Source: Turbatrix aceti (lineage: Eukaryota; Nematoda; Chromadorea; Rhabditida; Panagrolaimidae). Taken from it: a DNA stretch of 64,000 nt. The number at the start of each line of letters is the position of its first letter. The stretch's first letter is position 1. The translations under genes were made by a program, and so were the position numbers. The stretch spans positions 7,096,739 through 7,160,738 of the forward strand of contig OZ017767.1 in assembly GCA_963969345.1 (NCBI GenBank), written 5' to 3'. Below the pieces are notes generated by a model. That model did no database searches. It was not told the DNA's origin and was given only the letters and a program-made list of their open reading frames with translations. Below, piece after piece: positions 24,160-37,800 of the stretch.

Positions 24160-27029
24160 TGTTTTTTTAAAATTTCTTTTGCGGTGTTGAACGGTTTTGT
24201 TTCCGATGCATTTTTCCACGTTTTTTTGTATTTTTTAACGATGCAGGTTCCCATGAGAATAATTTTTTTCTTTAAAAAAAAATTTGATTTCGATCAAAAT
24301 ACAAAAGAAAAAATGATGTCAAATCCAGAAATGTGTGATCATGTTTCAAGTTTGTTTCATGTTTGTTTTTTCCCTTTCACTTCTTCTTTTTAATGTGCTA
24401 ACAATTTTTGTATGTATGTATGTACCTTACCTCACTTTGCGCATTGACTGACTATCTTTTTGGACCCTCACCTGGATGACTGACTACCTCAATATGATGT
24501 ACTACCAAGGATGCTGCACTGGCGGTGGTGGGTAGCGACATGCTTCGTTACTCGAGTTTTCCTCTGCTGAGGGAGGGGGTGTTCATTATTATGAACGCGT
24601 TTGTATTTATTGTTTTGTTTGCCTTTGCAGGCTCTGCAGAAATGAATGAATTACTATTTTTACTCAGCGTGGAGGTCAGAGGCGTCCGTCGGAGGATGAC
24701 TGACTATCAAAGGAAAGGAGGGATAAATATCTTTTTGTTTACAAATAATTCACAACAGTGCACCCTTGTCGCCACCGCTACGCAAAAACCAGTGTCCTAC
24801 CTACACGCGCTGTGACGTCAGAGCGCAAAAACAAAATTTTTTTCATTCCTTCCTCTGAACGATTTTTGATTAATTTAATTAAAAAATTTGCTTGAGGGTA
24901 TTGATTTTACCTGGTCACCTGCATGGGCCCCAAACCTCAAACCTGGCCGTAACTCACCTGTTTTCATTGATTCGGATCCATCTATTCATTTACCTGGTTG
25001 TACCTTATTGATACATATTTTGTATCTTTCTTTTTTTTTCTCCCATGCTCCTTCCTTTGCACAGACACTGTTGATCAACCAGACAGACACCAGGTAGCGC
25101 GGCGGACGTATGTATGTAAAAAAAATCATTTTCAAAGCGCAAGTTGTTTGTCTTGATGGACTGTGCAGGTGCAGATGCAAAAAAAAGTTGCTTTAGGTTG
25201 CAAGAAAACTTCAAAACCCTCGGCGACGTGGATAATGACGAAGTAGAAGGATCCAATCCTATCCGATCGGATCGGGAGAATGGATTGGTGAATGCATTTG
25301 AACTTTCTTTTCTGAGCGGATTTTTCTTTTTTTTGCGCGAAAAGTGATCGACCGACAAGAAATAAGTCTGTAGTACCGGAGTAACCGAGTGCTTGCTCGA
25401 GAGATGAACAACCCCAACGACATACATATGACATACTTGTCGACTTCAACTGACTTTTGACTTTATCCCCCCCCCCCTTCTTTTTCACAGGTCTACTACC
25501 TGCGCAGGTAGGGGGGAGGGGAGGTTAGAGAAGAACCCGGGACCCGGCCCGGGGCCCACAAGAAGTATGTAGATGTTGCTTGCTGTTTTGGTAGGGGGTG
25601 AACAAGTGAACAAGGGCTGACTGACTGAGTGAAAGGATTTACCGACGAGACATGACATGATGCACCTGCACCTTCACCTGGCTGCTGGCTGCTAGCTGCT
25701 TGTACTGTTCGTTCACGGCTACCGCGGACGAAACAGTTCACGCCCTCCCCTCTCCTCTTCACCCCCCCCTCCCCTACAGCGACCGGACCGACGGGTAGGA
25801 GGATATCTAGATAGTCTAGAGTGCGAGATTCGAAGTGCAAAAGTGCACCGCCGAAGGAGGGGTTGTCAAGGAGGTGGAAAATCAATTCTTGATGATTTCT
25901 ATCGATTGATTAGTCGTTTCAAATTAGGTTTACTACAGTTTTTCGGTTTTGGAAATTTTTTAGTTCCCATCCAAATTCGAAAATTTTTGGGATACCCGAC
26001 CTAATTAGATTTTTTTATAATTAAAACCGTTAATTAATTTAATTGTATTTAAATTGACGCATTTTGGATTCAAGTTTATTTATTTTTGAAATATCAGAAA
26101 TTTTGCGTTTTTCTAAATTTTCGAAAATTTTGTTTTTTTACAGTATTTTTTTTATTTTTTGGCCATTTTGATTTTTTTAGGTTGAAAATCGAAAATTCGA
26201 AAAACTCAAATCCGAAACCAAATTTTGATGTTTGTACGATTTTTGTATTCATCAACCCCTCCCAAAAAAATGAAAGTATAATATTTATGTTTAATTTATG
26301 ATTTTTTATACATACACGCATCAGTCGATTATTTATCTTTCGGGTAACGGTGTTATTGATTACCCACCACCTATTCCCCGAGTGTTCACGGAACACTGTT
26401 TTGCTTTTGTTGCAGCAACAGCAACAGCAACAGCATGCACGGGGATGCGTGCTGTGCGCGTGTACCCAAGAATGCATCCCACGTCTCTTCGGTCTTCTTT
26501 CCTTCTGCCTTTCTTCTATAATTCTCTCCCCTCCGTCATCATCAGTCGTCGTCGTCGATTGGCGCCGCCGGGGTGAAACTATAATGAAACATCCAAGTGA
26601 ATTTGTGACATACTTTTAAATACGAACACACATACGCCGCGCATTATACTACTGTGGGAGGGGGGGGAGAGATATCTGATTTGGATTTTGAGCAGTGTTT
26701 TGAACGTTTCTGGATATATAATTTTTTTTTCAAGGAGGGTGGATATATCTCGTTTTTTGTTATCGTTCTCACGGAAGATTTTTTTTTTTGATTTTGTTTT
26801 CGTAAATTTTCAAAACATCAGAAAATTCTTTAACCTGCTTGGCGAAGGGCGGACGGACGTAAAAGACTACCGACGAACTTTTACGTTCTTTCTTGATCGT
26901 ATAATTTTTTTTTCTGCGTCCCGGTAAACTTTTTTTTTGTCTACAGTTTTTTTTCTATCGTAAATGTTTTCCGCTTGTTTTATGTACAACTTTTGTCATC
27001 AGCGAGAATCTAAATAATAAATATTTTAT

Positions 27030-27725
27030 TCATTCATTGATTGTTTTTTTTAGTTCGATTCTTTTTTCGATGTTTTTGCAAACTTGTTCAAAACCGACCA
27101 AAATTAAATATGCGCGGAAGATTGCAAGTGCTCGAGGGTACTTGGAAGCAGCGTCTTTTGATCCTTTAGTCGGCGATCGACTGACGACCGACGACCGAGG
27201 ACCGACGATCGAAGGCACTTTTGAGGACGTCGTCACACTTGTCTGACGCGTGTAGGACGAGGTACTTCTTGGAGGGTATGAAGGGTCTCCGGGAGGGTAT
27301 GTTGGGGTCGGTAGAGGGTAAAAATCGTCGATGACAGCACTTTTACCCTTTATTCGGTCTACAATGCCTCCCGGCTGTTCTTCAGTCGATTTTTGTGTAT
27401 TCACCTTTGTTTGTGCCTTGCTTGGGCCTCGGAGAAGGCCCAGAAAATTTTCATTTGAAAATTTGTCCTTTTCTGGCGCCCTTGCACTTTTGGGCACCCA
27501 TTCCGGACTTTTAAGGGCTGTCGACGAACTACTTGAGACGACAAACCGAAAAAAAGTGCGTGAATCTTTCTTTCTTTTTTTGCTGTTTTTCAGCATGCGA
27601 CATTTTTTTTGAGAATCTGTTGTTGCTCTTGATTCGATCTGAAAGGCACTTGCACTTGTATTGCGGCAGCAGACGCGCACAAGTGGTTTGTCTAGTGTTT
27701 TTTTCAATTTTTTTAATTTGCTCAT
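27030..27725 (-). CDS. Possible single-exon protein, Lys/Ser-rich, orphan
   Basis: An uninterrupted 231-codon frame on the minus strand starts with ATG at 27725 and stops at 27030-27032. An AATAAA-like signal directly overlaps the stop region. The N-terminus is lysine-rich and reads like a basic nuclear-type tail (residues about 1-60). The middle is Ser/Pro/Thr-rich with TYPPGDPSYPP-like repeats. The C-terminal 35 residues have a hydrophobic-amphipathic pattern. I see no known domain. Length and composition exceed what I expect by chance here, but homopolymer-rich DNA can generate long frames. It is divergently arranged with the ELM2-SANT gene starting at 28294, with about 570 bp between them. 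An intron could also be hidden near the serine run. Confidence 0.4.
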   Translation of the reverse strand: MSKLKKLKKTLDKPLVRVCCRNTSASAFQIESRATTDSQKKCRMLKNSKKRKKDSRTFFRFVVSSSSSTALKSPEWVPKSARAPEKDKFSNENFLGLLRGPSKAQTKVNTQKSTEEQPGGIVDRIKGKSAVIDDFYPLPTPTYPPGDPSYPPRSTSSYTRQTSVTTSSKVPSIVGPRSSVVSRSPTKGSKDAASKYPRALAIFRAYLILVGFEQVCKNIEKRIELKKTINE

Positions 27726-28293
27726 TTTGAAAAGTTGCGATTTTCCGATTTTAATTCAAACCTGATTTATTTTATTTTATTTTTTATTTTGCTTTTTTTT
27801 ATCCAAAACGCCCCAAAAGTCGGCGTGACGTAACAAATTTGTACTAATTTAGCCCCTTTCGTGCGTGAAAACGTGAAAACTGGCCTCAAGCGAATTTTCA
27901 ACTTTTCAACTTTCTTACTCGTTGGAAAGTTTTGTTTTGTGTTGTTTTGCGTGGTTTTTGATTTTTTGCACGCGCCGAGTTGAATTGCAACTTGCTTACC
28001 TTTTACCTGGTTTTTCAGGAGGAGGAATACTCATTCGACCTACCCCGTGTCTCGATCGATCCACGACGAGAAAAAAAATCCCAGTGAATCTTTCTGTGTT
28101 TTTTTTTGCTCTCGTCTGAGTGCGAGGAAAAAAATGACGAAGAGCCTGAACAGGCAGCGGAAAAGAAAAACGTAATCAATCCTCACTCTTTTTACCTTCC
28201 TTTCCTGTTAATAAGAATTACAAAATAACGCCCCGGCGAGTGTTGAGCTGATTTACAAAAAAAAACGGCACAAAAAAAGTTTCCCGGTGAGAC
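27726..28293. promoter_or_regulatory. Putative divergent promoter region
   Basis: This 568-bp gap lies between the minus-strand frame beginning at 27725 and the plus-strand ELM2-SANT gene beginning at 28294. It contains T-rich tracts and a TTTACCTGG word at 28002-28010. No TATA box is obvious. A shared promoter is inferred only from the arrangement. Confidence 0.3.
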
Positions 28294-31200
28294 ATGAATT
28301 TTGGTAATCCTCAACAGCCGCCCCAGCACCAGCAGCACCCGCACCAGCACCCAGGGCACTATGGAGGCCCTCCGCAGCAGCCGGTCGCTGAGATGACGCC
28401 TGAACACTTTCCTACGGGTCCGGATGGCACGGTGACTGTGGATGCCGGCGGACAGTATGATTACTACGGGCATCAACATCAACATCAGCACCAGGAGCAC
28501 CATCAGCAGCAGCCTATCGGAGCCCAGGAGCAGCACTTGATGGCTGGCGGCGACTCTGGGGGGTATGCCATGATCCACCATCAGCAGCCGCCGAAGAAGA
28601 ATCACAGCTATGCTGGGCTTACGCATGGATTTTATGAGTAAGGATTTTTTTGCTTATTTTTGAATTTCAAATGGATTTTTTTGTTTATTTATTTTAAATT
28701 TCAAATATAAAAAAAAATAAATTGAAAATTGAAAATCAAAAAAATTTTAATTTTGAATAAAAAACAATTATTTTAAATTTAATAAAAAATTTAATTTAAA
28801 TTAAAAAAAATTCTAATATAAATTTAAAAAAATGTAATTTTAAATTTAAAAAAAAATTATTTTAAGTTTTAAAATAAAAAAAAAAAAACTAAAATTTTAA
28901 TTTTAAAATACATGTTATTAAAACAGCTTCAATTTAAATTTTTAAATCATAAAAAAAGTTTCAAATTATTTTAAATTTTAAATTTCAAATTATTTAAAAA
29001 AAATTAAATTTTAAATTTCACAGTAAAAATACAAAAATTTTAAATTTTACATTTTAAAAAACAAAATTTTTAAATTTTAAATTTTTTGAACCCTGTAAGA
29101 AGAGGGTGTAAGAAGAGTTTTGAACCCTGTAAAATCGTTGTCACATGACAAAAATCGACGACAAAAGGGATTTTACAACTCTATTTTTGTGATTTTTTGC
29201 CTGGACGATTTATGCACGCTATCAACATCGCCGACGCGTAATAACGTTGTTTTTGTCGGTGCTGGAGCAAAAAAATTGTTCAGACACGTGCTCGATTTTT
29301 TTTGCAAAAAAAAATTGTGACTGACATATTATTTTCAGCTGTCCACCGAATCAAATGCAGCACCCACAAATGAAGCCCCCGGGCGATTGGCACGGCCCAG
29401 CGGGGCCGGGGTACCCCGGGCCCATGGCTCCGGATTACGGATGTCCCATGCCTCCACCCCAGCCCCAACAGCCGCAGCCACAGCAGCAACATCCGGCGAT
29501 GAGAAAGTCGAGTTGGCAGCCGATGCATGGATATCCACAGCAGCCGATGCATCATCAACAGCAGCACCATCATGGCCAGCACCACCAGCACCACGCTGGT
29601 CAGGTCCATCATCAGATAAGCAATGGCACGGCCTGTGCAGGTGCAGCGACGAGAACGCACTCGACGGCTGGATTGGAGGTTCAGCGACAACCCCAGCAGT
29701 GGCGAAAAATGTCATTGGCTCCTGATTTTGGCAGAAGGTTTGTAGGGGGGAATTTCTGGGGCTCTGAGCTGAGTTTTGCTATCGATTTATTTCTCGTGAC
29801 GACGTTAATAGAAACAGTTTTTAAAGCCTACGTATTTAGAGGATATGGTGTTTACCTTTATTGCAAGAGTACTTTTCTTTTTCTCGCGGAAGAGTTCAAT
29901 GTTGCCTGTCTGCCTGCAGCGAACAAAATTTACTGCAGCGTGACCTGTCTGTCTATTTTTCTCTGATTTTGATTTTTTGCTGGTTGTCTACCTTCGGTCG
30001 ATTTTCTCACAAAACAACCTGCTGATTATTCAGTCGTCGCTCAATTTGCTCAATTTTTTGCAACCAACTGCGTTGAAACGTTGAAAACTTTATTCGAGTG
30101 ACTTTCAGTTCCACAAATTAAAAGTCTGGTTTGCTCAAATTAAAATTGTGCGCTGTAGAAAACACAAAAAAAATTTGTCGGGCTAAAGAACTGAGTTAAG
30201 ACTCTTTCAAACTGGTTTTATCTTTAGAGCAGTTGTTTTTTACTGACTGAACGTGAATCTGATTTTAATTTTTAAATCAAAATAAAAAAAAGTGTCTCGA
30301 TGAATATTTTTTTTTTTACTCCCAAACAGATTTTTGACCTTGTGCGTGATAAAAAAAATTATTAGAACACCGTATTTTGCAGCGTAGTACATTTGACGTG
30401 GCTTTTTCTGTACGAATAAGTTGAATGCTCTGAAAAACGCATAAAAATCAGAATTAACGGCGTTTTTGCGCGTTTTTGATAGCATTTCGGGACTGAATGG
30501 AGGTGCTGGGCCCATTTAGGAGCCCAGCACGGTGCCGGGAATTAGCCAAAATGTGTTTTTGTAATTTACGACTCTGTTGACTGCTCCCGGAAAAGGTGAT
30601 TGACGATTGACAATGTGATATGACTTTTTTTTTTTAGCTGCGAACAACACACCGGAATGAATCCCGCGCCTCCGCCTCCGTACTTCGCAGGCCACCACCC
30701 ACTGCAACAGCCACAACAGCATCCTTCAGACCTCCTGCATCAACACCAACAACAACAGCAGTTCCTTCAACAGCGTCAATCGCATCAGCAACAGAATCCC
30801 GGGCAATTGCAGTTGCAAGAGCCTCCCAGAAAGTCTTCATCGACGACTACATCGACTACTCCGGGTCAACAGGCAGCGTCGACGCCGAACTCAACCCCTC
30901 AGGCGTTCTACGAATCATCACCGAAGAAGCTATCGACTGCGTCCGCGTCTTCCAACGGGAACGGGAACGGAAACTCAGTCCAATCTCAGATTTCACAGTC
31001 GCTGACCGATTTTCAGCGACGCAAGAACAGCTTGAGGCAGTTTGCGAGTCAACTGAGGTCGTCGACCTTCTTCACGAACTGCACAACGAATTCTACGCCG
31101 GCTCATCGACGCTACACGCCTCCACCGATGCTGGAGCCCAGAAGAAAGGGCAGCGGACTGTTCTGCCGAGTTTCGAGGAAACCATGTGAGTTTTGGCTTT

Positions 31201-31855
31201 TTTTGGGGCAGGGTGGATAAAAAATAACTGTTGGATCTTTTTTGGGAGGTTTTCTGGAATTCGATTTTTTTTTTGCATAATTAGGTTCTTTTCTACGTTT
31301 TAGGAGGTTATTTTTGGATTTTTTTGCGGTTTGGCTAAAAAATAGGTGCATTTTTGGGTTTTTCTGGGCTTTGAATGTTTTTTTGAATCCAATGATTTTT
31401 TTGTCTATAATCTCGATTTCTTTTTGGCATTTTTTGGGGGCGGTGGCTGAAAGAACTGTACAAAAAATTTTTTTCAGGTTTTTCTGTTGATTTTTTTTTC
31501 ACTCTTGAAAAAAAATGTCGGATTCTTTTTTTCCACAATCAAGAATTTTCTTGCTATTTTTGGGGACGAAAGCTAAAAAAACAGTTGAATTTGTGTTTTT
31601 TTTTCGGTTTTTTTTGCACCCACGGAATTTTTCTCTATAATCCAGGATGTTTTCTGATTTTAGTGTTGACCAATGCTGAATAGGTAGATGGGTATCGCGA
31701 TCACAGCAGGTATATGTAGCTACTGTACACTCCCCCGCCACCTGCGCACCTGGGTACCTGAGTACATATTGAGTACGTGGACGAGGACGGGGACGTGGCC
31801 GACTTCACATTCGATGAATTTGATTTTGTAAATGATCGTAGACCGCTGGCAACAT

Positions 31856-31887
<32 letters not shown>

Positions 31888-34800
31888 GCAGCATCGATGA
31901 TTTATTTATTTACACGTACTACGCGAACATAATAGATACATCGTACATAGTCTGATCGAACGTACATCGACCTCTATAAACCGCATGACGTGACGTACAT
32001 AGTATGTAGCACCGGAGGAAAAAAGAAGGCTGGCGGGCGGCAATTCGTGGCAATTGTATAGATTCGAGAGGGTCTGCGCTTTTCTGCGCCTGCCTTTGTT
32101 GTTCTCCGGAGTCGAGTCGAGTCGCCGCGTGGTGGTGATTTTCTAAAAACGATGCACAGTATCCAGATAGATACTATTTGTGTAGCGAACAATATTTAGT
32201 AAGTAGCGCTCGTTGCGGTCGCTCTGTTCTGTTTTTGGTGTTGGTATTGGTCGTCGTCGGGTGGGGTGGTGCTGCGCAGGCGCAGATACATAAGTGGATA
32301 CACTCTTTTTTTTTCCGCCTTCGTTTCGTTTCGAAGGAGGTGGAGTGAAAGAGCGCCGTTGAGTGGATGGGATGAGCCATGAACATTGCACGTTGTACTT
32401 TGGTCGTTCAAAATGGTCATTTTTTAATTTTTTTGGTTTGTTTGAAACTTTTAAAGAAACGTGGATCGATCGGACCACCTTTTTTTATGTAGATAATCGC
32501 CGAATTTTTTTTTGCTGGACGAATCTTTTTTGATTCTTAGCAGAGTTGTTCAATTCGACAATTTTCAGTGCTCGCTCTGCTCGCGCTCTTTGAGCAATTC
32601 ACTTTTCCGTGCTCGCTCTGCTCATGCTCTTTGAGTTTCTAAAATTTTCGCGCTCGCTCCGCTCGCGCTCTTTTATTCTCAGATCCTCTGCTCTTGCTCT
32701 ACTCACGCTCGTGAGTTGAGCAGGAGCGAGCAATGAGCGAACATGGCTCACACCTAAAAATGTGAATTTTGAGTCACAAATTCAGTCCCTCGCGAAAAGA
32801 AAGACCGCATATTGTTTGGAGATACCCCCAACATCGTGTTTTTGATCGAAACTATCAATATTTTAGTATTTGTAGCACTAAATTTATAGTGAGCAGTGCT
32901 CATTTAAAAATTTCTCTTGCTCGCTCTGCTCGCGCTCTTTGAGCAATTCAATTTTTCGTGCTCGCTCTGCTCATGCTCATTGAGCACTCCAATTTTTCGC
33001 GCTCGCTCCGCTCGCGCTCGTGAGCTGAGCAGGAGCGAGCATTGAGCAGGAGCAATTTGGTGAGCATCAAACAACTCTGATTCTTAGTCGACATTCGGAA
33101 GAAGAAAAAAGAAAAGAAAAAAAACGAGGGCGACGACGACGACAAAAAAACCTGAAAAACTGATGACTCCTAATTCGGTCGGTTGCCCGAGACAAAACGA
33201 GACAAAAAAGGATGGGAAGACAGATAGACGTCTGCACTTTTTTGCTCCGGTCGGGTGGTTTTTTTTTGCGTGTTGCAGGTAGACGGAAGGGAAAACACCT
33301 GATTTACCTGTGATGGAAGTAGACTGGTGATCGGGAACAATTTTACAATTTTTTTCGCTTTGCGGAGTTTATAATAAAAAAAAATAGGCATTAGAATACT
33401 TTTTTTGAAACCCAGACAGCTTCGGCTGTCTACAAACCACTTTTTTTCGAACTTTTTCCATTTTTTGTCGTACCAGGCTTGAAAAAGCGTCATTTAGCGA
33501 GTATTCACGTTTTTGGGACGTCAAAGTGAACAAAAAAAAGCTTGTTTGAAGGATGAAGGATGGAAAATGGAGGATGATGGAGGATGCTTGCTCCCTTCAC
33601 CCGACCCCTGAGTACCTCTTCGCCACGCGCGTTTTTAAATACGTCCGAAGGGAAGGGACCTAGGGTGGTTTTGAGACGTCAGATGTGGCTACCACGTGGA
33701 TCGCAGCTCGCAGCTCGCAGAGCGGTGACCGCCGATTCACCCGTGGTGGTGGTAGGCAGGTAGGCAGGCAGGTAGGTAGGTGACTCGACGGGGTTGGTGG
33801 ACATAGATAAACTTCGTGCACAGTAATTGTTGCACCTCACGCTGCGCTGCGATGCGTCGTGTCGGCCTCTTCGGCCTCAGCCTCTCCTTCGCCCTATGAG
33901 GAAACTTACCTTTTTTTTTCCTCCCCTCTGCACTCCCTCCTCCTCCGCCGCCGCCGCAGCACCAGCATCGCCAGCAGGTGGCGCGTTGATGTGACTGACT
34001 GCTACGTGCATTTTTGAAAATTGGAAAATTGAACTGGAAAAGAAAAGAGAAGAACGAATGAACGAACGAGCGAGCATGTGCAGTTTTGTGCGCGAAAAAG
34101 TTTTTTTTATCTGCATATTTCTATTTATTTCTCAACTTTTCGCGATGGCTGCTGGTGCACTTTAGTATTTTTTTGTTGTCTGTCTTGATGAGGTGCGCGG
34201 AAGAGGCGGGTCTCTGTTGCTCAATGATGGCTTTTTTGCCACCACCGTTCGTTCGTTTCCAATCACCTTTTTTTTCTTTTTTTTCATTTGCGCGAGAAAT
34301 GTGATTTTTAATTGCAAACTAGATAAATTGAAGTCATTTATCGTATTTTTTTTTCTTGGTGGAAGTTTTTTGTCTGAATTTATTTTTGATCTATTTATCC
34401 ATTTTTTGGTTGGTGAATTCAGAAACCTTCTGCAGTATTTTTTTGCGAATTTATTTATTTATTCATTTATTCATTCATTTATTCATTTTCGCTCCAGACA
34501 ACAGAAAAATGTGAAATAATACGAAATAGATAAAAATTGTTGGTGAAAAAAAATCATCACCAGACAGACTTTCATTTGGTCTTCATTTGATCCGGGGTCC
34601 TGGGTCCTGAGTTCGCTGGCGTGATCAATGAAACAGCTTGCGCGAACAATTCGATGACGCTGGACAGGTGATAGGGGTGTTCTGGATGTTTTCGAGCAAT
34701 TATTTTCTCGAGGAAAACTCTGTTTACCTTCCTTCCTTCCTTCCTTCCGAAGGTAGTTTGTTATCAGTTTTTTGATCACTCAGAAAATTTTGATCACCAA

Positions 34801-37800
34801 ACGTCACTTTATTTATTTATTACTGTTTCCCTTTTTATTTCCGAAAATTGTTGTCCGGAGATTCAAAAATAGACAAAAAATAGAAAAATGGAATTTGTTC
34901 GATGTAATTTGTAACTTGTATCTCAACAATTTTTTTTACTGTTTCTACTTTGTTTTTTGAAAAATATCAAAAAGATCACCTTTCAAAAAAATGAATGAAT
35001 GGTCTTTTGTTTCCACGAAGCAATCAAAAAAAAAGATGATTCACGATGTTTTGTAGACTTTTTTTTGAATTTTTGTGAATGAGGGAAAAATTCCACCTTT
35101 GTTTTTTTTGTCTCGATTGGTTCTGTCTGTTCTTGCAGTCTCTTCCGGGGGAGGTAGGGTCGACGTGAATCCTCGGACCAAGTTTGGACCCGCTAGAAGC
35201 CAGTCAGCGTCGCAGACAGAGATACAGAACTCATCGACAGGCGTTCGTTCGTTCGTTTTTTCCATTGTTGTCGGCTGGTCTTCCTTCGTGCGTGATTGTC
35301 TGCAAGTCTAATGAGTCTCCCCCCTCCTCTCCGGTGAACGATGGCGATGGCTACCACGACCACCGCCTGCCTAGGCCTAGGTGGTGGCTGGATTCCAAAG
35401 TACATCCGCAAAATGTTGCTGACAGGGATGGAAATGAAGCTGGCATTCATTCCGGCGGCAATTGCAACAGGTGTGTTGTCTTGTCTGCTTTGCACACGGG
35501 TTTTTTCTCAGATTTTTACGAAAGTTGATGTTTGCCCAATTTTTTGTAGAATTAGAAATTTTTTTATTATTCACCTGGCGCACCTGAGTTTTTATTTATT
35601 TTCACCCGATAAGAAGCTTCAACTCATTTTTTTGGTTTTTCGTACCTGGACACTTCAACTGTTGTATTTATGTATGTATGCATCTTTGCTCCCGCTTTCA
35701 TCACTTTTTCCTTCTTTCTTTTTCTGGCTTGCTTCCCTGAGGCGATTTTTTCATTTGATATTGTTTTCTTCTGCAACTTTTATTATTTTGTCGTCGCTTT
35801 CGCTCTCGTTCTCGTTCTCGTTCTCTGTTCATTCATTTGGAGATTATTTAGTTGTTGCGGCTCCGGGCCCGGGTATGTGCAACTATCTAAAAATTATTCT
35901 GCAGCCCCGCAGGTGTCATCGTCCGTTGCTGGATGCTGGCTGCTGGCTGCACCACAACACATCGAGCAGAGCCCTGCACAATACCTTTGCACTTTTTTTT
36001 ACTCTTTGCTCTACCCGGTGTCGTTGTCGTACTTTTTTCTGCGCCTTCTGTGCAACAAGTTGTCGCAATTTGTCGACAAGACTCGTCTATGGGCGTAGTA
36101 AATTTTTTTAACCTTGGGAAGACGCTTAGAACTTGTCTTGCGTTTTTTTGCCGTAAAAAAATTTCGAGGTTTCGTGCACTTTATCACGTTTTCAATTTTT
36201 TTCTGACCCTGACAGGGGTTTTTGTGTTTTGGATTCTTTGAAGTTGTTTTTTGAGTTTAAAAAATGTGGAAAAAACTATTTTTGTGCCCAATAAGGCCAA
36301 TTAGGGAAAGTACCGTTTTTTTCTGAAGTATATTTTTGTCGATTGTCGATTCTAAATATTCTGCAGTTGGTAAAACCCAGAAATATGTATATAAAAAAAA
36401 CTTGTTATAAGGCTGGTGGTAGAAGAGACAGGCGCGTCCGTCGATTCGAGTCGTGGTGGATGCTACTACGTGTATTATTGGCTCACATTGGGGACCATCC
36501 AACCAACCAACGCCAGGCGGCACTGCTTGACGGAAGGCGACGTTTTGTTTCCTCCTCCGACAACGAAGATGACGAAGAAGAAGAAGACGGACGTGATAGA
36601 CGCGTGATCTTTGCTACATACGACATGATTTTATTACCTTTTTTTTTTACTTGACTGCGCCTGCAGAAAAGTTTGTGGCGTGTTCTCGCGCGCAGGCGAG
36701 CATGCTGGCTGGCTGGCAGGAAGGCTAGTTTCTTTCGCTGTGACTGCAACTCGTTCAACGGTTTTGCGCTTTTGATATGCGCTGATTTATCATGTCTTGC
36801 ACGTATGTATCCTATCTACTTTTGAGTTTGATGTATTTTTTTTTCTATTTACTTCCGCGATCAGATCAGATCGGCACAAACTCACGTGAAGAGGATCTGT
36901 GCAGACGTGCGACGTGCAGCAGTTTCGGTTTTCAGAGGCGGAGACGAAAACAAGGTCAGGTCAGCAGGTGGCGATCACATGAGGTGCGCGAACTCGCAAA
37001 GTCAGTCTCGAAGAGGAATTTTCTTTCCTTTCCGCGCAACAACGCAACTTTTAGACTTTTCGGAAAAAAAGGGCGCAGAATTACGAATATCTAAAAAAAG
37101 ATACGATCGTCTGCAAACTGCCCTTTTGCCAACTGTGACCGCTGGCAGGTGTGTGTTGCGTTTTTGATTTTGAGGAGTGATGGGCAGGGCAAGGTCGTTG
37201 GAACAGACTCTCGCGTTTCATTAGTACGTGGATTTTTGTGTTTTGGTGTTTTGTTCCGTTCGCTAAACGGAGGTTTATGTATTTTTCTGCAGATGTTGTT
37301 TGCTTTTGAAAAAAAAATAGAAAATAGAACTAAAACGCCCTTCTTTTTCCTTTCTTTCAGTCTATTTTTGGCATTTGTTTTTACGGCTAGCTTTCCTTCT
37401 ATTTTTTTGCGCTCTTGGCACTAATGAATTCTCGTGGCACTTGCCAGCACCGCGTGATTGTTTCAACCCACTGGGGGCAACGTGACTCATGTCAGACGTG
37501 AACTATGATTAGCTTAGGCTATGATTAGCTGTTGCTGCTGTTTTTGCGGCTACAGAGACAGCGACGGCACCTGCCCTGCACTTTAAATATTGTTCAAAAC
37601 ACAACTATATTTTCGATTCTGTCTGTCTTGACGCCGAACGACCATTTATATTTTTTTCCCATGGCACATGGCACGTGTGCTATGTGCTATGGTGACTGCA
37701 GACGTCAGCGTCGGCACGGGCCGCAGGAGAAGAAAAAAAAATTATTAACGCTTACAGCCGCGGTTGTGGTTGGATGAATACGCGCCCGCGCGCGCACGCG

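Larger units (their letters stand above)
16677..27029. other. Gene-poor noncoding stretch
   Basis: About 10 kb with no supported gene. It holds a (CTTCGA)n-like tract at 19515-19554, a perfect 20-bp palindrome TTTTACCTGGCCAGGTAAAA at 24140-24159, further TTTACCTGG words at 24906 and 24989, and many CACCTG/CAGGTG words. Long apparent frames at 18647-19396 and elsewhere were judged unreliable. Confidence 0.4.

Noticed and set aside
24016..24393. Signal-peptide-like 125-codon frame
   Set aside because: It begins with TTG and has no ATG at the proposed start, with Phe-rich sequence from T runs.
29387..29725. Second-frame reading over exon 2 of the ELM2-SANT gene
   Set aside because: It is a shadow of the Q/P-rich exon. 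Phase with exons 1 and 3 supports the other frame.
35341..36111. 256-codon plus-strand frame with many Phe/Leu/Ser
   Set aside because: The composition reflects T-homopolymer DNA. It lies in the large intron and has no family match.
36416..36607. Acidic frame rich in KMTKKKKTD
   Set aside because: It comes from a GACGAAGAAGAAG simple repeat, with no support as an exon.
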